Source of the DNA: Dictyophora rubrovolvata
Lineage: Eukaryota; Basidiomycota; Agaricomycetes; Phallales; Phallaceae
Assembly (NCBI GenBank): GCA_029959195.1
Contig: CP114117.1
Coordinates: forward strand, 930,001 to 994,000
Length of the DNA: 64,000 nucleotides
Direction of reading: 5' to 3'
The first letter of the stretch is position 1, and the number at the start of each line of letters is the position of its first letter. Made by a program: the position numbers and the translations under genes. The notes under the pieces were generated by a model. The model saw nothing but the letters and a program-made list of their open reading frames with translations. It was not told the DNA's origin and ran no database searches. Shown here one piece after another: positions 11,212 through 25,091 of the stretch.

Positions 11212-14074
11212 ATGGCTCATAATAATTACTCGCGATCTGCTCGAGAATGGGATCAAGGCAAGGAATACAACCCCAATAATTTTGAAGGTAATAGACGACC
11301 AAGAGACGAAGACTACAACGATTATGGCGGTTCTGAGAAACGCCGCAAGTTCGATAATGCAGTACGTTCGGATCGAATGAGACTCATTTTTTTGCGATGC
11401 TAACACCATGAAATCAACAGGAAAGCTTTTATAAAGAAGACTATTCTGCGTGGCCTCCGAATACACAACACCCCGGTGGTTTTTCGTCGTCGAATGCGGA
11501 ACCTTGGCAGGACCCATCGAGGGGCGGTCCTTACCAAAACCAACCACCCAACCCCAATCGTCGACGCCTCTCCCCAAGCGACGCTAGCCCCCATGTCATA
11601 TTCCTGGGACTGGATCCAGATCATACGGAAGCCGACGTCGGTTTGACCATACCGCACATTCCCAAGCATCGTCTGCTGACAATTTTTTCTTTTCCTTGCT
11701 TTCGTTTTATTCAGCTTCACGGCTATCTTTTGAGTGTGGGATGCGTTCTTGATAATGTGACGATTATACGTGATCGATCATCAGGCACTTACAATATCCG
11801 TATTCATGTTTATTCGCAATTCCTGACGTTTGGTCTTTCCATGATTGTCATAAAGGTGCTTCCAAAGGCTTTGGCTTCGCCCAATTTTCTTCGACGGAGC
11901 ACGCCAAGACTTTTGTAACCCCAAGATTTCCTTTTATCTCGATTCCTCCTCCGGCCAGCCACGGTCCAGCAGCCATGCAAGCGTACAGAATGGCCCTCGA
12001 ATCCGGCTCAATACCTCAAGGACGACGCGTGAAAATAGACTTTTCTCAAAGTCTTCACCCTCCTGAACGTGGTGGACGTCGTCAAGGAAATGATGGGACG
12101 CGAGATATAGGAAATACACAGTCCCCAGTTGTTTTATTACGTGGCTTGGACTATTCGAGCTCACTAGAAGTTATTGCCCAGGGATTAAGAATGTCTGCAG
12201 GCCCCGGAAAAGAAGGGGCAAAAGGTATGACTCGGGTCATGCTAATCAAGGACAAATACACTGGAGCTAGCTGGGGTTTCGGCTTCGCCGAGTTCATTGA
12301 TGTTCAAGTAAGTGGAAGGCGGAGGGAAAGTTTTTAATCAGCATTAACGTATTGCCCTACAGTCATCATCTGCCTTTTTGGCAGATTCAATGTCTCCTCA
12401 GCTTCATCCCTCGGGGTTTCGAATTTCAGATCGTCTTGTCGCCGCTTCATACGCACATATTTATTCCTTTCAACCAATAGGGGAAAATATGATCCACGAT
12501 GATGGATGTGTCGCTTCGAGTGTTACTCTGGGCGGGTCAGAAAGTTCTTGGGCCCGTTACTGGGATGATACAGCCACGGTTGAAGAGTTGAAATTTGATG
12601 TTGAATTGCCTGCGAATTTGACGGACGCTGCAAGCAAAGACGCTAAACCAAAGAAGAAAAAAGAGTCTACGAAAGGTCGGTTTGTAGTGGTATAGTGTGT
12701 GCACATTTTCATAAGGAATTCTTTGGTTGTACAGTTATTGTTGCTGAAGACCCGGTTCCCGCTGAAGCATCGGAGTTACCTGTCTTGGACAAGCCAGTAA
12801 CCTTAAACTTTAAAGGGACCGTCACTCAGAAAACAGGTATATCTCTATGCCAATGTATGTTTTGTTTAATTAACGTTGCATGAAGGCCCCATCAAGGTCG
12901 CAGCGACGTCTTCGCTAGGATTTACTACGGACAATTTGGATGCCCCCAATACGGAAGATGACCCCACCATGAAAGGACGCGTGGCAGAGCAGGATAAAGG
13001 TATGTACTGATACTCTGCTCGTAATTATGGTGTTCTAAACCCAGCCTTCAGCCTCAGCGGCTAAGAAAGCCGTTTCTCTAATTGCTAGTCGAAAAGTGTG
13101 TACTCTGATGTAATAATCAATTCAAACTAACTAGTGATAATCAGGTCGCTAGCAATATCTCAAAATGGAATCAAGTCCAAGATGAACTAAAGGTATCCAA
13201 GCCGGCCACAGTTCCAAATCTGGTGACCTTTTTTTTTCGCTTTCCTGCCCTCGTTTGATTGGCTTGTTTCAAATTGGTTCTTACTTCTCTTCTCGCTATC
13301 TTTTACTTAGGAATCTGCTATTCCTCCACCTATCGATGCTGGAACTTCTCGGACCGAACCAGCGCCTCCATCGGATGAGTTCGAGTTTGCTGACATCAAG
13401 GGATTAGCATGTCTTCTTTGTTCGCGCAAATTCAAGGCATTGGATCAACTTAAGCGACACAACAAGGAGTCCGATTTGCATAAGGCTTGTGCATTTATCG
13501 TGTTTTGATATCAGAGGGTCTGATGCTTTTATTCTGAATGAATGAATAGAAGAACTACAAGGACCCAAATCTACGCCAGATTGCCGCGCAAAAGATTCAA
13601 ACTTTGAAATCGCCACCGTCTCAACAAAAATATAGAGACCGAGCATCGGAAAGAAGAATCTTGCATAATCAACCGGAAGCTCCCTTGCCTGAATTAGGCA
13701 CTTCTCGTAAACATCGAACGCCGACTCCCCCTCCACCGCCTGCACCGCCTGCCTTAGCTCCTGCGAAAGATGAAAACAACATTGGGAACAAATTGCTCAA
13801 AAAAATGGGCTGGTCGGAAGGGACCGGTTTGGGAACTGATGGGGACGGCCGAGTGGATCCAATGTGAGTTCATCGCACAATTAAGCGCCACTGTATCTGA
13901 CTTTTTTTTCCAAAAAATAAAAAAAGAGCAACAGCTGTGTACACGCAAGGGATGGGATTGGGCGCAAGTAAAGGAAAGGAATTGGGTAAATACGCGGAAA
14001 GTTACAGTGGAGGATACATTAATGCTGTGCGAGATTCGGCCAAAGAACGATATCACAAGGAGGGACCTATGTAG
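11212..14074 (+). CDS. RBM5/RBM10-like RNA-binding splicing factor (2 RRM, C2H2 finger, G-patch)
   Basis: Predicted 714 aa in twelve exons: 11212-11361, 11421-11636, 11715-11784, 11856-12307, 12363-12675, 12735-12836, 12886-12999, 13052-13095, 13145-13192, 13311-13484, 13550-13863 and 13927-14074. Order of parts: Arg/Asp-rich head, RRM1 (RNP2 VIFLGL, RNP1 KGFGFAQF), RRM2 (VVLLRGL, WGFGFAEF), linker, a C2H2-type finger (CLLCSRKF ... HNKESDLH) and a G-patch (GNKLLKKMGWSEGTGLG continuing TQGMGLGASKG). This is the architecture of RBM5/10, which act in early spliceosome and alternative splice-site choice. No OCRE domain is obvious. The introns starting at 11785 and 13485 fit best as GC-AG introns. 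GT alternatives exist (donor 11797, adding five residues inside RRM1; donor 13500, adding five residues after the finger). Confidence 0.92.
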
Positions 14075-14245
14075 TTAATGTTTCAAGTATCCTCACTTTA
14101 CCCAGGCTCTCGGAATGTGTTTATACATATCTATTTTTTAATGAAGTCTTTGTTAATTGATTTGCATAGTATACACAATAAAGCAAGGTAGAAAGCTCTG
14201 TTTTGAAAGGAAAGACTGCTGTCCGAATTGAACAATGTCCCGTTC

Positions 14246-15365
14246 TTACGCCAAGCTAATGACAGTAATTGCAGTAAACACAAAAGAAAACGACAATCCG
14301 ATACTGTACGTCATCCTTGAGCTGGAGTTTTTCTTCTGCGTCGTCACAGCGGGCTTTGCTGGCGTAGAAGTCGAAGAGACCGGGAAGCCAGGTAAAGTAG
14401 ATGTAATGACGGCAGACGTTGGAGAAAGGGTTACGGTGCTCACACCTCGTTGTGTCTCTAAGTATGTTCCCTGAAAAGATGTTTGATACTCATGCAAGTG
14501 GTGGAAGAGAAAAAACCCTACCGCTATCAAAGGACCCAATCCTGTCCCATTAATATACTGCGAGATATCCATCGGTGCAAGTGGTTGACCCGGAGTAGAG
14601 AGATCATTGGTCGGCGTGAACGATTTAGGCTGGGCGAACAAGGCAAAGACATAACTAAGGGAATTAAGAACTTTAGTACTAGAGTCGGGTCAGATATATA
14701 TGCCCCCTACCGGTGTGCACCCTGACCCGCAGGAGGGCTGGGCCCAGCATAATCTGTTACGTTGGTCGAGTTGCCGAAATTAAGAGAATTCCCTGATTAT
14801 AAACCTCTAAATAAAGATTATCGCATCGCACAGCAAGTTTTTGAATTACCCGTTATTGTGACTCCATTAACCAACCAATGTCGCATTTGCCCGTTCGATT
14901 GATTATCACCTACAACACCAGCATCTACCATGGCCAATGTATAGCTATCAGAGAGTGATGTTGAACTGCTCAGGGGGGCAAGCGCAATATTTGGCTCTGA
15001 TTTTACTTCTGTGAACCATAACAATAAAGGTCAAGGTCAAGGTCAGTGTGATGTGGGGGTAAATACATATATATGCGCATGATGCACTAACGATCTACCG
15101 TTAAATTCTGTCCGGGAGCAATAGTTCCGACGCCGTTGTATGAGACGGACATGACAGCGAGGGGAGTAAAGTTTTTGAACAAGGAGGGAATTAGGCCGGC
15201 GTTAGTGAAATGAGCGACAACAGCTTCGCCTTGTACGACAAGTGGAACATCAGTTGGGAACGCGGCACTGGAAGACGATAGGGAGGTGGACGGGATGCTC
15301 GACGCCGTGCTCTGAGCCGAGCAATAAGCAAGAAGCGGAAAAACAACAGCGAGTAGAGCAAACAT
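14246..15365 (-). CDS. Secreted, probably GPI-anchored PEBP-family protein
   Basis: Predicted 290 aa: exons 15365-15092, 15008-14850, 14792-14711, 14654-14522 and 14470-14246. A signal peptide (MFALLAVVFPLLAYCSA) leads into a phosphatidylethanolamine-binding protein fold: YTLAMVDAG, then GQMRHWLVNG, then DYAGPSPPAGQGAHRYVFAL. After the domain there is a Ser/Thr/Pro-rich stretch and a hydrophobic C-terminus (GLSFSFVFTAITVISLA), typical of a GPI attachment signal. PEBPs are usually cytosolic carboxypeptidase-Y inhibitors or kinase regulators, so a cell-surface form points to a different, unknown ligand. The ligand-pocket DPD-type motif is weak here (AMVDAG). Convergent with the RBM-like gene. 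Confidence 0.88.
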
Positions 15366-15841
15366 GATGGAAGTGCTGGTGGTGGTCTCCGGGAAAGGGG
15401 TACTTTACAAGTTTGCCCGGCCTCAGTCCAATTTATAACCTTTTACTACTCGCTCCCTGACGTCACGCGCATATATGCACTGTTTATGGCAAGCTTACGA
15501 ATGGCGCAGGATGATTCACTCCTCAGGTCGTATAAAAAACGTTTCCACAAAATTAACATCTAGTTGACACTAAAAGTATTGATTTGCTATATGAATCACA
15601 GAACAAGCTAGGGCAAGGGTTAAAAAACATTGGAGCGTATCAGTTCGTCATCGAGAACAGTCGAAAATATCGTAAAAAGAATAAACCCGACATTAATCAG
15701 ACGCGCAGTTGAAAAAAGAAAAAAGAAGAAAAGAACCGAAAGTAAAAGACACCGAACCAAAATGCATACGCTATACATCATGATATAACGGACATTACAA
15801 ACAAAAGAAAAGAAAGGCATGAAAGCATAAAGCGAGTTGAC
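15366..15841. promoter_or_regulatory. Promoter region of the PEBP gene
   Basis: On the minus strand a TATAAAT-like box lies near 15431-15438, about 70 nt upstream of the PEBP start. A CGTCACGCG element at 15461-15469 resembles elements elsewhere in the window. The rest, up to the EDC4 stop at 15842, is AT-rich and shows no supported gene. Confidence 0.45.
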
Positions 15842-18800
15842 CTAAGGTCCTGGAAGTGCTTTGCGACCCAGTATCTCTTGGATATCGTGAATGGCACGAG
15901 ATGTATCGGCATGATGTCCAGACAAGCCGGGAAGAATGAGACGCTGTCTCGCAGTCGTCAATGTTTGCTGAATAGTTGGCATCAACCGAGATATGTACGA
16001 TGAAATAACTTCTTCCTATACATGAAATATATCAGCTATCATATCACGCATTGAATAACCTTACATTTGGATTGAGCGAGCCGGCAGCACGGTTCAACCA
16101 CCATAATGAAGTCTTGTATACTTCATCTCCAGGGGTTCGTTCATTGACAAGACTCGCAAGCTAGTTTGAAAAAAAAAAAAAAAAACAACTTTAGAACCAA
16201 TAATCAGATTAAAAACTTTAAGCACGGACCCTATGAACAAGTGTCAGAATGACGGCCTGAGACAAAGGTGCTTTGCCATTAGATGGGAGAATAACTTCGG
16301 GATTTGATCGTGCCAGTAATTCCTGCAGCTGGCGCAAATCCTGACTAGTTAAAACTGTCATAAATATCTCTTCCCATTCGTCAGCCTTGGAAGAACTTGT
16401 CGGAAGATTAACGGCCTGCGTCGAAGTTGATGGAGGTGTTGGCTGGTTAGCCATCGAGGGTTGTTGATACCATCCCTGTGCTTGCGCAGGAGGTTGACGA
16501 TCATAGACACCAACTGCTCCAGGATAACTCTGCATTTGTGGTCCCACTGGTTGTCTCATATGGGCTGGCAACGGTGGATGCCCCATCGATCCCGAGCTAC
16601 CAGGTGGTGAAGCAGGCACACGGACTTGATGGTGACCATGTGGCTGGCTAGCTCCTATGGAGAAATTCATGCTGAGTAACTTAACTTGATCTGAAAGATT
16701 TCGAAGGGTGTGTTCCATATCACGGATAATACCCTATGTCGCGGGTCAATAAACAAAGCCTATCCAAACAAATAGTCTACCGACCTCTTGGCTGCGCAAC
16801 GCCTCACTTTGCCACGTTATAATTTCTTTTCTTAGAGTGATAATTTCACTGTGGAATTCCCTAGACAACTCTTGATGCATGCTGCTGGAGACTTGCTGAT
16901 ATGCAGGTATCAAAGTGGTCGTTATCGCGTCTTTGACATGCTTTTCAATCAACGGTGTGACAGCCGAGGAAAATGTCCTTGCGACATGATTGGAGACGTC
17001 GGGACGAAGCAATAATCTCTCAACCTCTAAAGGAAGCGTCTACGCAATTAGTTAATAAAAGTCCTTGTCATAGGAAAAACAAGTACTTACCTGTTGCATG
17101 GATTCGGTCAGTCCTTTGGATATATGACTATTCAAAGCGGCTTTGACTTCCTCTTTGGTGATTCTTTCTAATGAAGGAAGAACGGATTGCTGGACTTCAT
17201 TTTTGACGGCCGACTCCACAACACGGGTAGTATTCTTGGTCAACTCCGTGGAAATCAACTTCAGTATAGTCTGTTGTCGTTCGAACTCATTTCGCTGCTC
17301 CGCTTGGCGAATTTCTTCCAATCGGTGCTGCTGCTTGTCTAACTCTTTGGTGATATGACGCGCAATCTTAGTATGCAAAACATCCTCAGTCTAAAGTCGC
17401 CTTGTTAGTGCCCAGATAATAAACAAGCGAAACGACAACTACTTTACGGATTTCCTTGACTATAGATGAATCTGTGGCAGCTCCAGGTTCCGTGATTGAT
17501 TTGACGACAGCCTTTTCAGCTTCTTTGCCTTTATCCTTAGGACCATCCTTGAGAAATTCCCTTTCGGGATCTTTGAAAGCTGGCGCTCCTCCTCTTCCCT
17601 TGCCTACCTTACCACGAGCTTCGTTCCGTGCAGCTTCTTCCTTAGCAGCTTCAATTTCTAATTCCTCGGCGGGAGGAGTTTGTCGCAACGGAACAGGTGC
17701 GACAATAGGAATACTTCGCTGAGAAGGAGCAGGCTGAGGTCCGATGAATTGAGGCTGATTGTTAGGATATGGGAATTTATCCGGAGCGTCGAGTAAAGCA
17801 CGATCGAACCACTCTTTACGAATCAAAACCTGATCGACACCTGTGCAATGGACGACAAATGCGACGAGTGCGAGTTCGCCCGGAGGGAGTTTGGCTGCGA
17901 CACAAGCAGCATGAGCCTCCTCGCCATTAGGATCAGTATCCTGGGTTAGAATGACGAATTGAATGGAAGCCTTCGGACCCGTAAACTCGACCACCTGCTC
18001 AAAACTTCCGCGGGTCCCATCTTCCCCAGATGGTAGGACAGTTGGTGCTTCCAAGTTGACTCGAATGGCAATGAGACTTTCTCGTTTACTGTTAGCTACC
18101 CATAGAGTTCGAATACGGCTATCATATGCAACGTGACCAAACATTTCAGGATCTTCTCGATCACCGTTGACGAATTTGATCGTCGATAGGACATCACGAC
18201 CCATTACAGCAAGAAGTTGGAGGATGGTGCCGTTTTTACGACCAATGACGATACCCCCATCAAGAAAGTCAATTGACGATGGAGTTCCTTCCCCCATAAC
18301 CTTATGTTCCCATATGGGTGTTTTGTCTCGAATATTCCATAGGGTTAACATGGAATTTTCTGATATTGTCGCAATTGCACTATGTGTTACGTCGAATGCG
18401 AAATTGACAATAGGCTAAACGAGGGGTAGAATTAGAATAAATTCTAAAAGATACGATAAATACGTACAGATGTGACAGCAAATGAATGCCCGATTTTACT
18501 GAACTCCATCTGAGACAAAACATCTCCTTGGTAGATTTTGTAAACTTCATCGACATTTACTAAATGGACTCGGCTTTCGCTAGCAACGGCGAGAGTATCA
18601 GGTTGTTTAGGGTGCCATTTAACTGACTTGAGGCCTTGATGCGGTCCTTGAGCTGGCTGGACACATACAAGAAGCCGTGCTCTACAACCAAATAAGAATC
18701 CATCGCTGGCTTAATTGTCAAAACTACGTACGAAACATCATCCTCAATAATTGTGGGTAGCTCCCAAACAACAAAACCACCGTCAGACGTAACGCCAGCC

Positions 18801-20417
18801 AACCGGTTTCCCGAAACTACCATGTCGACAATCGAAGAATGCTGAGGGAAATAACTGGGTAGCTGTAGCAAAGTTCGATCACCACTTGAACGACTGATTA
18901 CTCGCACGCGACCTGAGAAAAGTTATGAGTAAAAGTGAATGTATTTGACCCAACCCTACGTCTTTCTTTACCTTTGGTCATTGCATATGCAATCCATGAA
19001 GTAGCCGCAATCGTTGAACCGTGAAGAAAACTGGATTCTATCTTGACAAGCGCGATCGCGGTTGACTTGACAGAATTTTGAGGCGCCATGGTTGTTTCGA
19101 GTGGCTGGGAAACATCAAATATGATCGTGCTAGACGATGATCTGAAGTCAAACAGTCAAAAGTCAATTCATTTTTTGAAACTAAGATCAAACTAACGTTG
19201 GAGGCGAAGCTTTTTTCCCGCCTGGTCCTCGTCGCCTGGGTGCAGGGGAGTTATCTCTTTGACGACCAATACTTTGTTGAACTGTTGCAAGAGTTTGTGG
19301 GGGAGGAGCATTGGGATCCACAACAGGTTGTCTATTCCGTGCGCGAGGGGATGTTTTGGGAGAATCGTTACGAGGACCAGTGGGCTTGGGTGGCAATGCT
19401 CTCGGCTGTTGTTCCGCGGGCGGAGGTTGTGGGAATGCTTCTGGCAAGGCATAAGACTCTAAAGGTTGGGATGGGATTTGAGTTTGTGAAACTGTAGGTA
19501 AATTCTTTGTTTGTTCACCAAGAAGGTTTTCCACCGATTGTCGTTTTGGATCACGATTTCGCCTTTCTTCAGCTGACAAACCGGACTCATCAGATGGTGA
19601 GGCTGAGGCGTTAAGGGCGGGAACAGGTTTCTTCTTTGATGCGGTGGATTGTTGCGGTGGAGCTTGAGGGACGTTCGGCCCTAATACATCAAAGGGTGAC
19701 ACAAACTCGAACATAGACTTGCGGGGAGACGGAGGTTGCTGCGGAGGCTGGGGCCATTGTTGTAAATTGATCGGTTCTGATGATTGCAAAGAAGAGCCAT
19801 AGGGCGAGGGTTCAATCTCCGAAGAAGAGGAAAGATGTTGTTGTGAGTAGCTATATTGCGTCGTAGCGTACAACGGGCGGTTCTCGGGTTGTCTGTGAAC
19901 ATGTCCATGAGCGGAAGGCAATCATGCTTAATAAGAGGATGAAGTTACCCAGATAAAAGTTGTTCTAAGAGCTGCTTGCCACCTTCCTGACCCGAAATAC
20001 TTTGAGGCGAAGCATTCGTACGCTGCTGCTCCTCCGGCTGAGGTTTGGATTGCGGCGGAAAAGTTGCAGGATTCATTAAATTATTTAACAATGCGTTTTG
20101 TTTATCTGTATGAGATTCCTGCTGTTGTTGGGCTAATTGTGTCGTCGCAGACGTGTCTGGAAGTTGGGTATTTAAAGAAACGGTAGAAGAGGGTTGAGGA
20201 GGATTGTTCAAGCCACGTAACAGCTGGTCAAGATCATGTACAACGCTAGGCTGAGGCTGATGGTGCGTAACCTCAGGATTTTCAGGTATTTGGGGTGGCG
20301 GCGGGCCCTCTTCTGTTGAAAAGAAAGAGGTAAGTTTGGATGAAAATACGGTGATAGCGGGCTCAACCCACGAGTAAAAAAACTGGATTGAGACGAGGAT
20401 CTTGGATCCATTGACAT
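15842..20417 (-). CDS. EDC4: EDC4/Ge-1-like enhancer of mRNA decapping
   Basis: Predicted 1323 aa in twelve exons: 20417-20372, 20312-19949, 19892-19197, 19141-18972, 18912-18732, 18681-18468, 18414-17443, 17390-17091, 17039-16785, 16733-16230, 16160-16065 and 16015-15842. The family scaffolds Dcp1/Dcp2 in P-bodies. The first ~365 residues are Pro/Gln/Ser-rich and disordered. A WD40 propeller follows (GVTSDGGFVVWELP, SVKWHPKQPDTLAVASES, ENSMLTLWNI, FGHVAYDSRIRTLWVA). Then comes a charged linker, a long coiled coil (AQQ-type heptads in exons 8-10) and a C-terminal helical region ending EILGRKALPGP. Short leucine motifs in the N-terminal region (LDQLLRGL 43-50, ALLNNLM 89-95, LLEQLL 130-135) resemble decapping-factor helical leucine motifs. 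A start at the second in-frame ATG, two codons on, is equally possible. Confidence 0.9.
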
Positions 20418-21774
20418 TTAAGTTGATCTGAAGAATTAAAAAATGGAGACAGACAGAGAAATAAGAGAAAAGAGGAAGAAAATGCAAAGAAACTGCCGTT
20501 GATTTTTCTTTACAACCAAGGCTCGTTTAAACCACACGCACAGAACACGAGGCAAGTTGCTTCCGTAACGTCACGCGTCACCTCGACGATAATGCGCCAA
20601 AACTCATCTCTGGGTTCCAAAACTCATTAACTTGAATAGCTCTAATATAACACAGCAATAGCAATAGTGGAATCTTTTGATTTTGATGAAATTTCCGTTT
20701 TTTGGTGACAAGCACTGAACATTGTCCTGGACTCGAAGTGTTTTATGGCGCACGAGGCTTGTAGTACGGTCCCTGGCCGCTAAACCTCCAATACGTAAAC
20801 TGAACCTCACCTGGCTTTCCTTCGTGTTTTTGTTGGGGATCAAGATGGCTTAATCCGCATCAACATTTTCAGGAGACACCCATGTCTGTGTTGCCTCGTT
20901 TCAACGTCGAGGCAGACACTTCCAGGACGGCTCTACCGACAATGACTTGATATTGTCCATGCGATTTCGGAGATTATTGACAAGTATGGTCCCCCTTTTC
21001 ATATCGCATGCGAGTTTTTTCTGATTATTTCATAACAATATTGGAGTACTATCCTCTATGATGAACATACTTGAACATATCAGTATGCCCTGATAAACCT
21101 TCGGCTTAGTATTGATTGCACCCCGCGATGTTCCATTGAATCTGTCTCAAGTGCTGGCAACACTATCTAATATAATGTAACTTCCATGACGTTTTACTAT
21201 CTCATGTTCATGGACAGTTGATACGTATCATTCTCATTTAACTATTTACTTGATGGCGCTCAAACATGACTGAATCTTCATCCTTTTACTTAGCACTAAA
21301 ATGCTTGACACCACAATCATCTAGTTCAATAGCATGATGGCTAATGATGATATTTCCTGTTTTTCAAATGCACACTCATTCTAAAACTGTGGGTCGATCG
21401 TGATGTATTTCCTGGTAATCGCACTTACGAAGACATGCCAATCACCATGCCTCAAGTCTCTTCAGGCTCAAGAATGTCTGCAATCTAGAACTTGAGTCCA
21501 GTCTCTTCTCACTCCTCGGGATGTTGTCGGGCTTTGCTCAGAGCGCGCAAAACAGGAAGACCGCCGCGGTTCCTTCTCGACGGATTCAATTGCAACCTCT
21601 GAAAATGGCACCAAGACCTTATTATTCGACTTGTGTGGTTGGAGAGACCAAGAAAGGATTAATAGTCGGCAAGATCGGCACACGGTCTTTTTGACTCCGA
21701 CGCGAGCTCCGCAAAACGGAAACCGTGACTGTCGTTCAGCCTGTTTTGCTTACCATCATACCGCTGATACTATA
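20418..21774. other. Large divergent spacer between EDC4 and CDC5
   Basis: About 1.36 kb without a supportable gene. A TCACGCGTCA element sits at 20571-20580, about 155 nt upstream of the EDC4 start. The rest shows scattered short open frames only. The size is unusual for this dense window, so an unseen non-coding transcript or rapidly evolving small gene is possible, but nothing in the sequence shows one. Confidence 0.45.
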
Positions 21775-24664
<2,890 letters not shown>

Positions 24665-25091
24665 TGATTATTTGTATTCTGTATTTCATGTATGTATCAT
24701 TATATACCAAACATTTTACTTAAAATGTAAACTATCTAATAACTATGAGAGAAAATACCGTTCCCACTCGGTCTGGCGTAAATACCATCTGAATAATTCT
24801 TACCCGTAGACCTCCAGAAACCCACCGTGCTGCCCCAGCTTGACGTGGGCCCCGGCATGTCATCTGCCGGCAGAACCTGGCCCGATAAAAACCCCGGCAT
24901 CAGGGGTTTTTGAGCAAAAATTGCCCGAAAAACCCCCGGCATTGAGGGTGCCAGAGTGCCTTTGAGTGCTCGAAAATGACCCCGGCCTCAATAGGGGGCC
25001 TCCGACGGCTCGCTTCCGATCACGCGACAACAGTCAGCAGCCCGACGCGTCCACCTCCGTCCACAACTTCTATCGATCGAATTCGAACACG
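24665..25091. promoter_or_regulatory. SLD2 upstream region with ACGCGT box
   Basis: The spacer between CDC5 and SLD2 contains a degenerate repeat array (described separately) and an ACGCGT hexamer at 25045-25050, about 42 nt before the SLD2 start codon. Sld2 is an S-phase factor, so control by an MBF-like regulator would make sense, but this is inference. Confidence 0.4.
24850..24990. repeat. Degenerate ~42-bp tandem repeat with hairpin
   Basis: The nonamer CCCCGGCAT recurs at 24850, 24892 and 24934, exactly 42 bp apart, and a fourth degenerate copy (CCCCGGCCT) begins at 24980. Each unit ends in a variant of CCCGATAAAAA / CCCGAAAAAC / CTCGAAAATGA. Between units one and two lies a perfect 9-bp inverted repeat, AAAAACCCC (24887-24895) and GGGGTTTTT (24903-24911), with a 7-nt loop. 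Confidence 0.6.

Noticed and set aside
19192-19497. Open frames on both strands within EDC4 exon 3
   Set aside because: Alternative frames of the Pro/Gln-rich coding exon.
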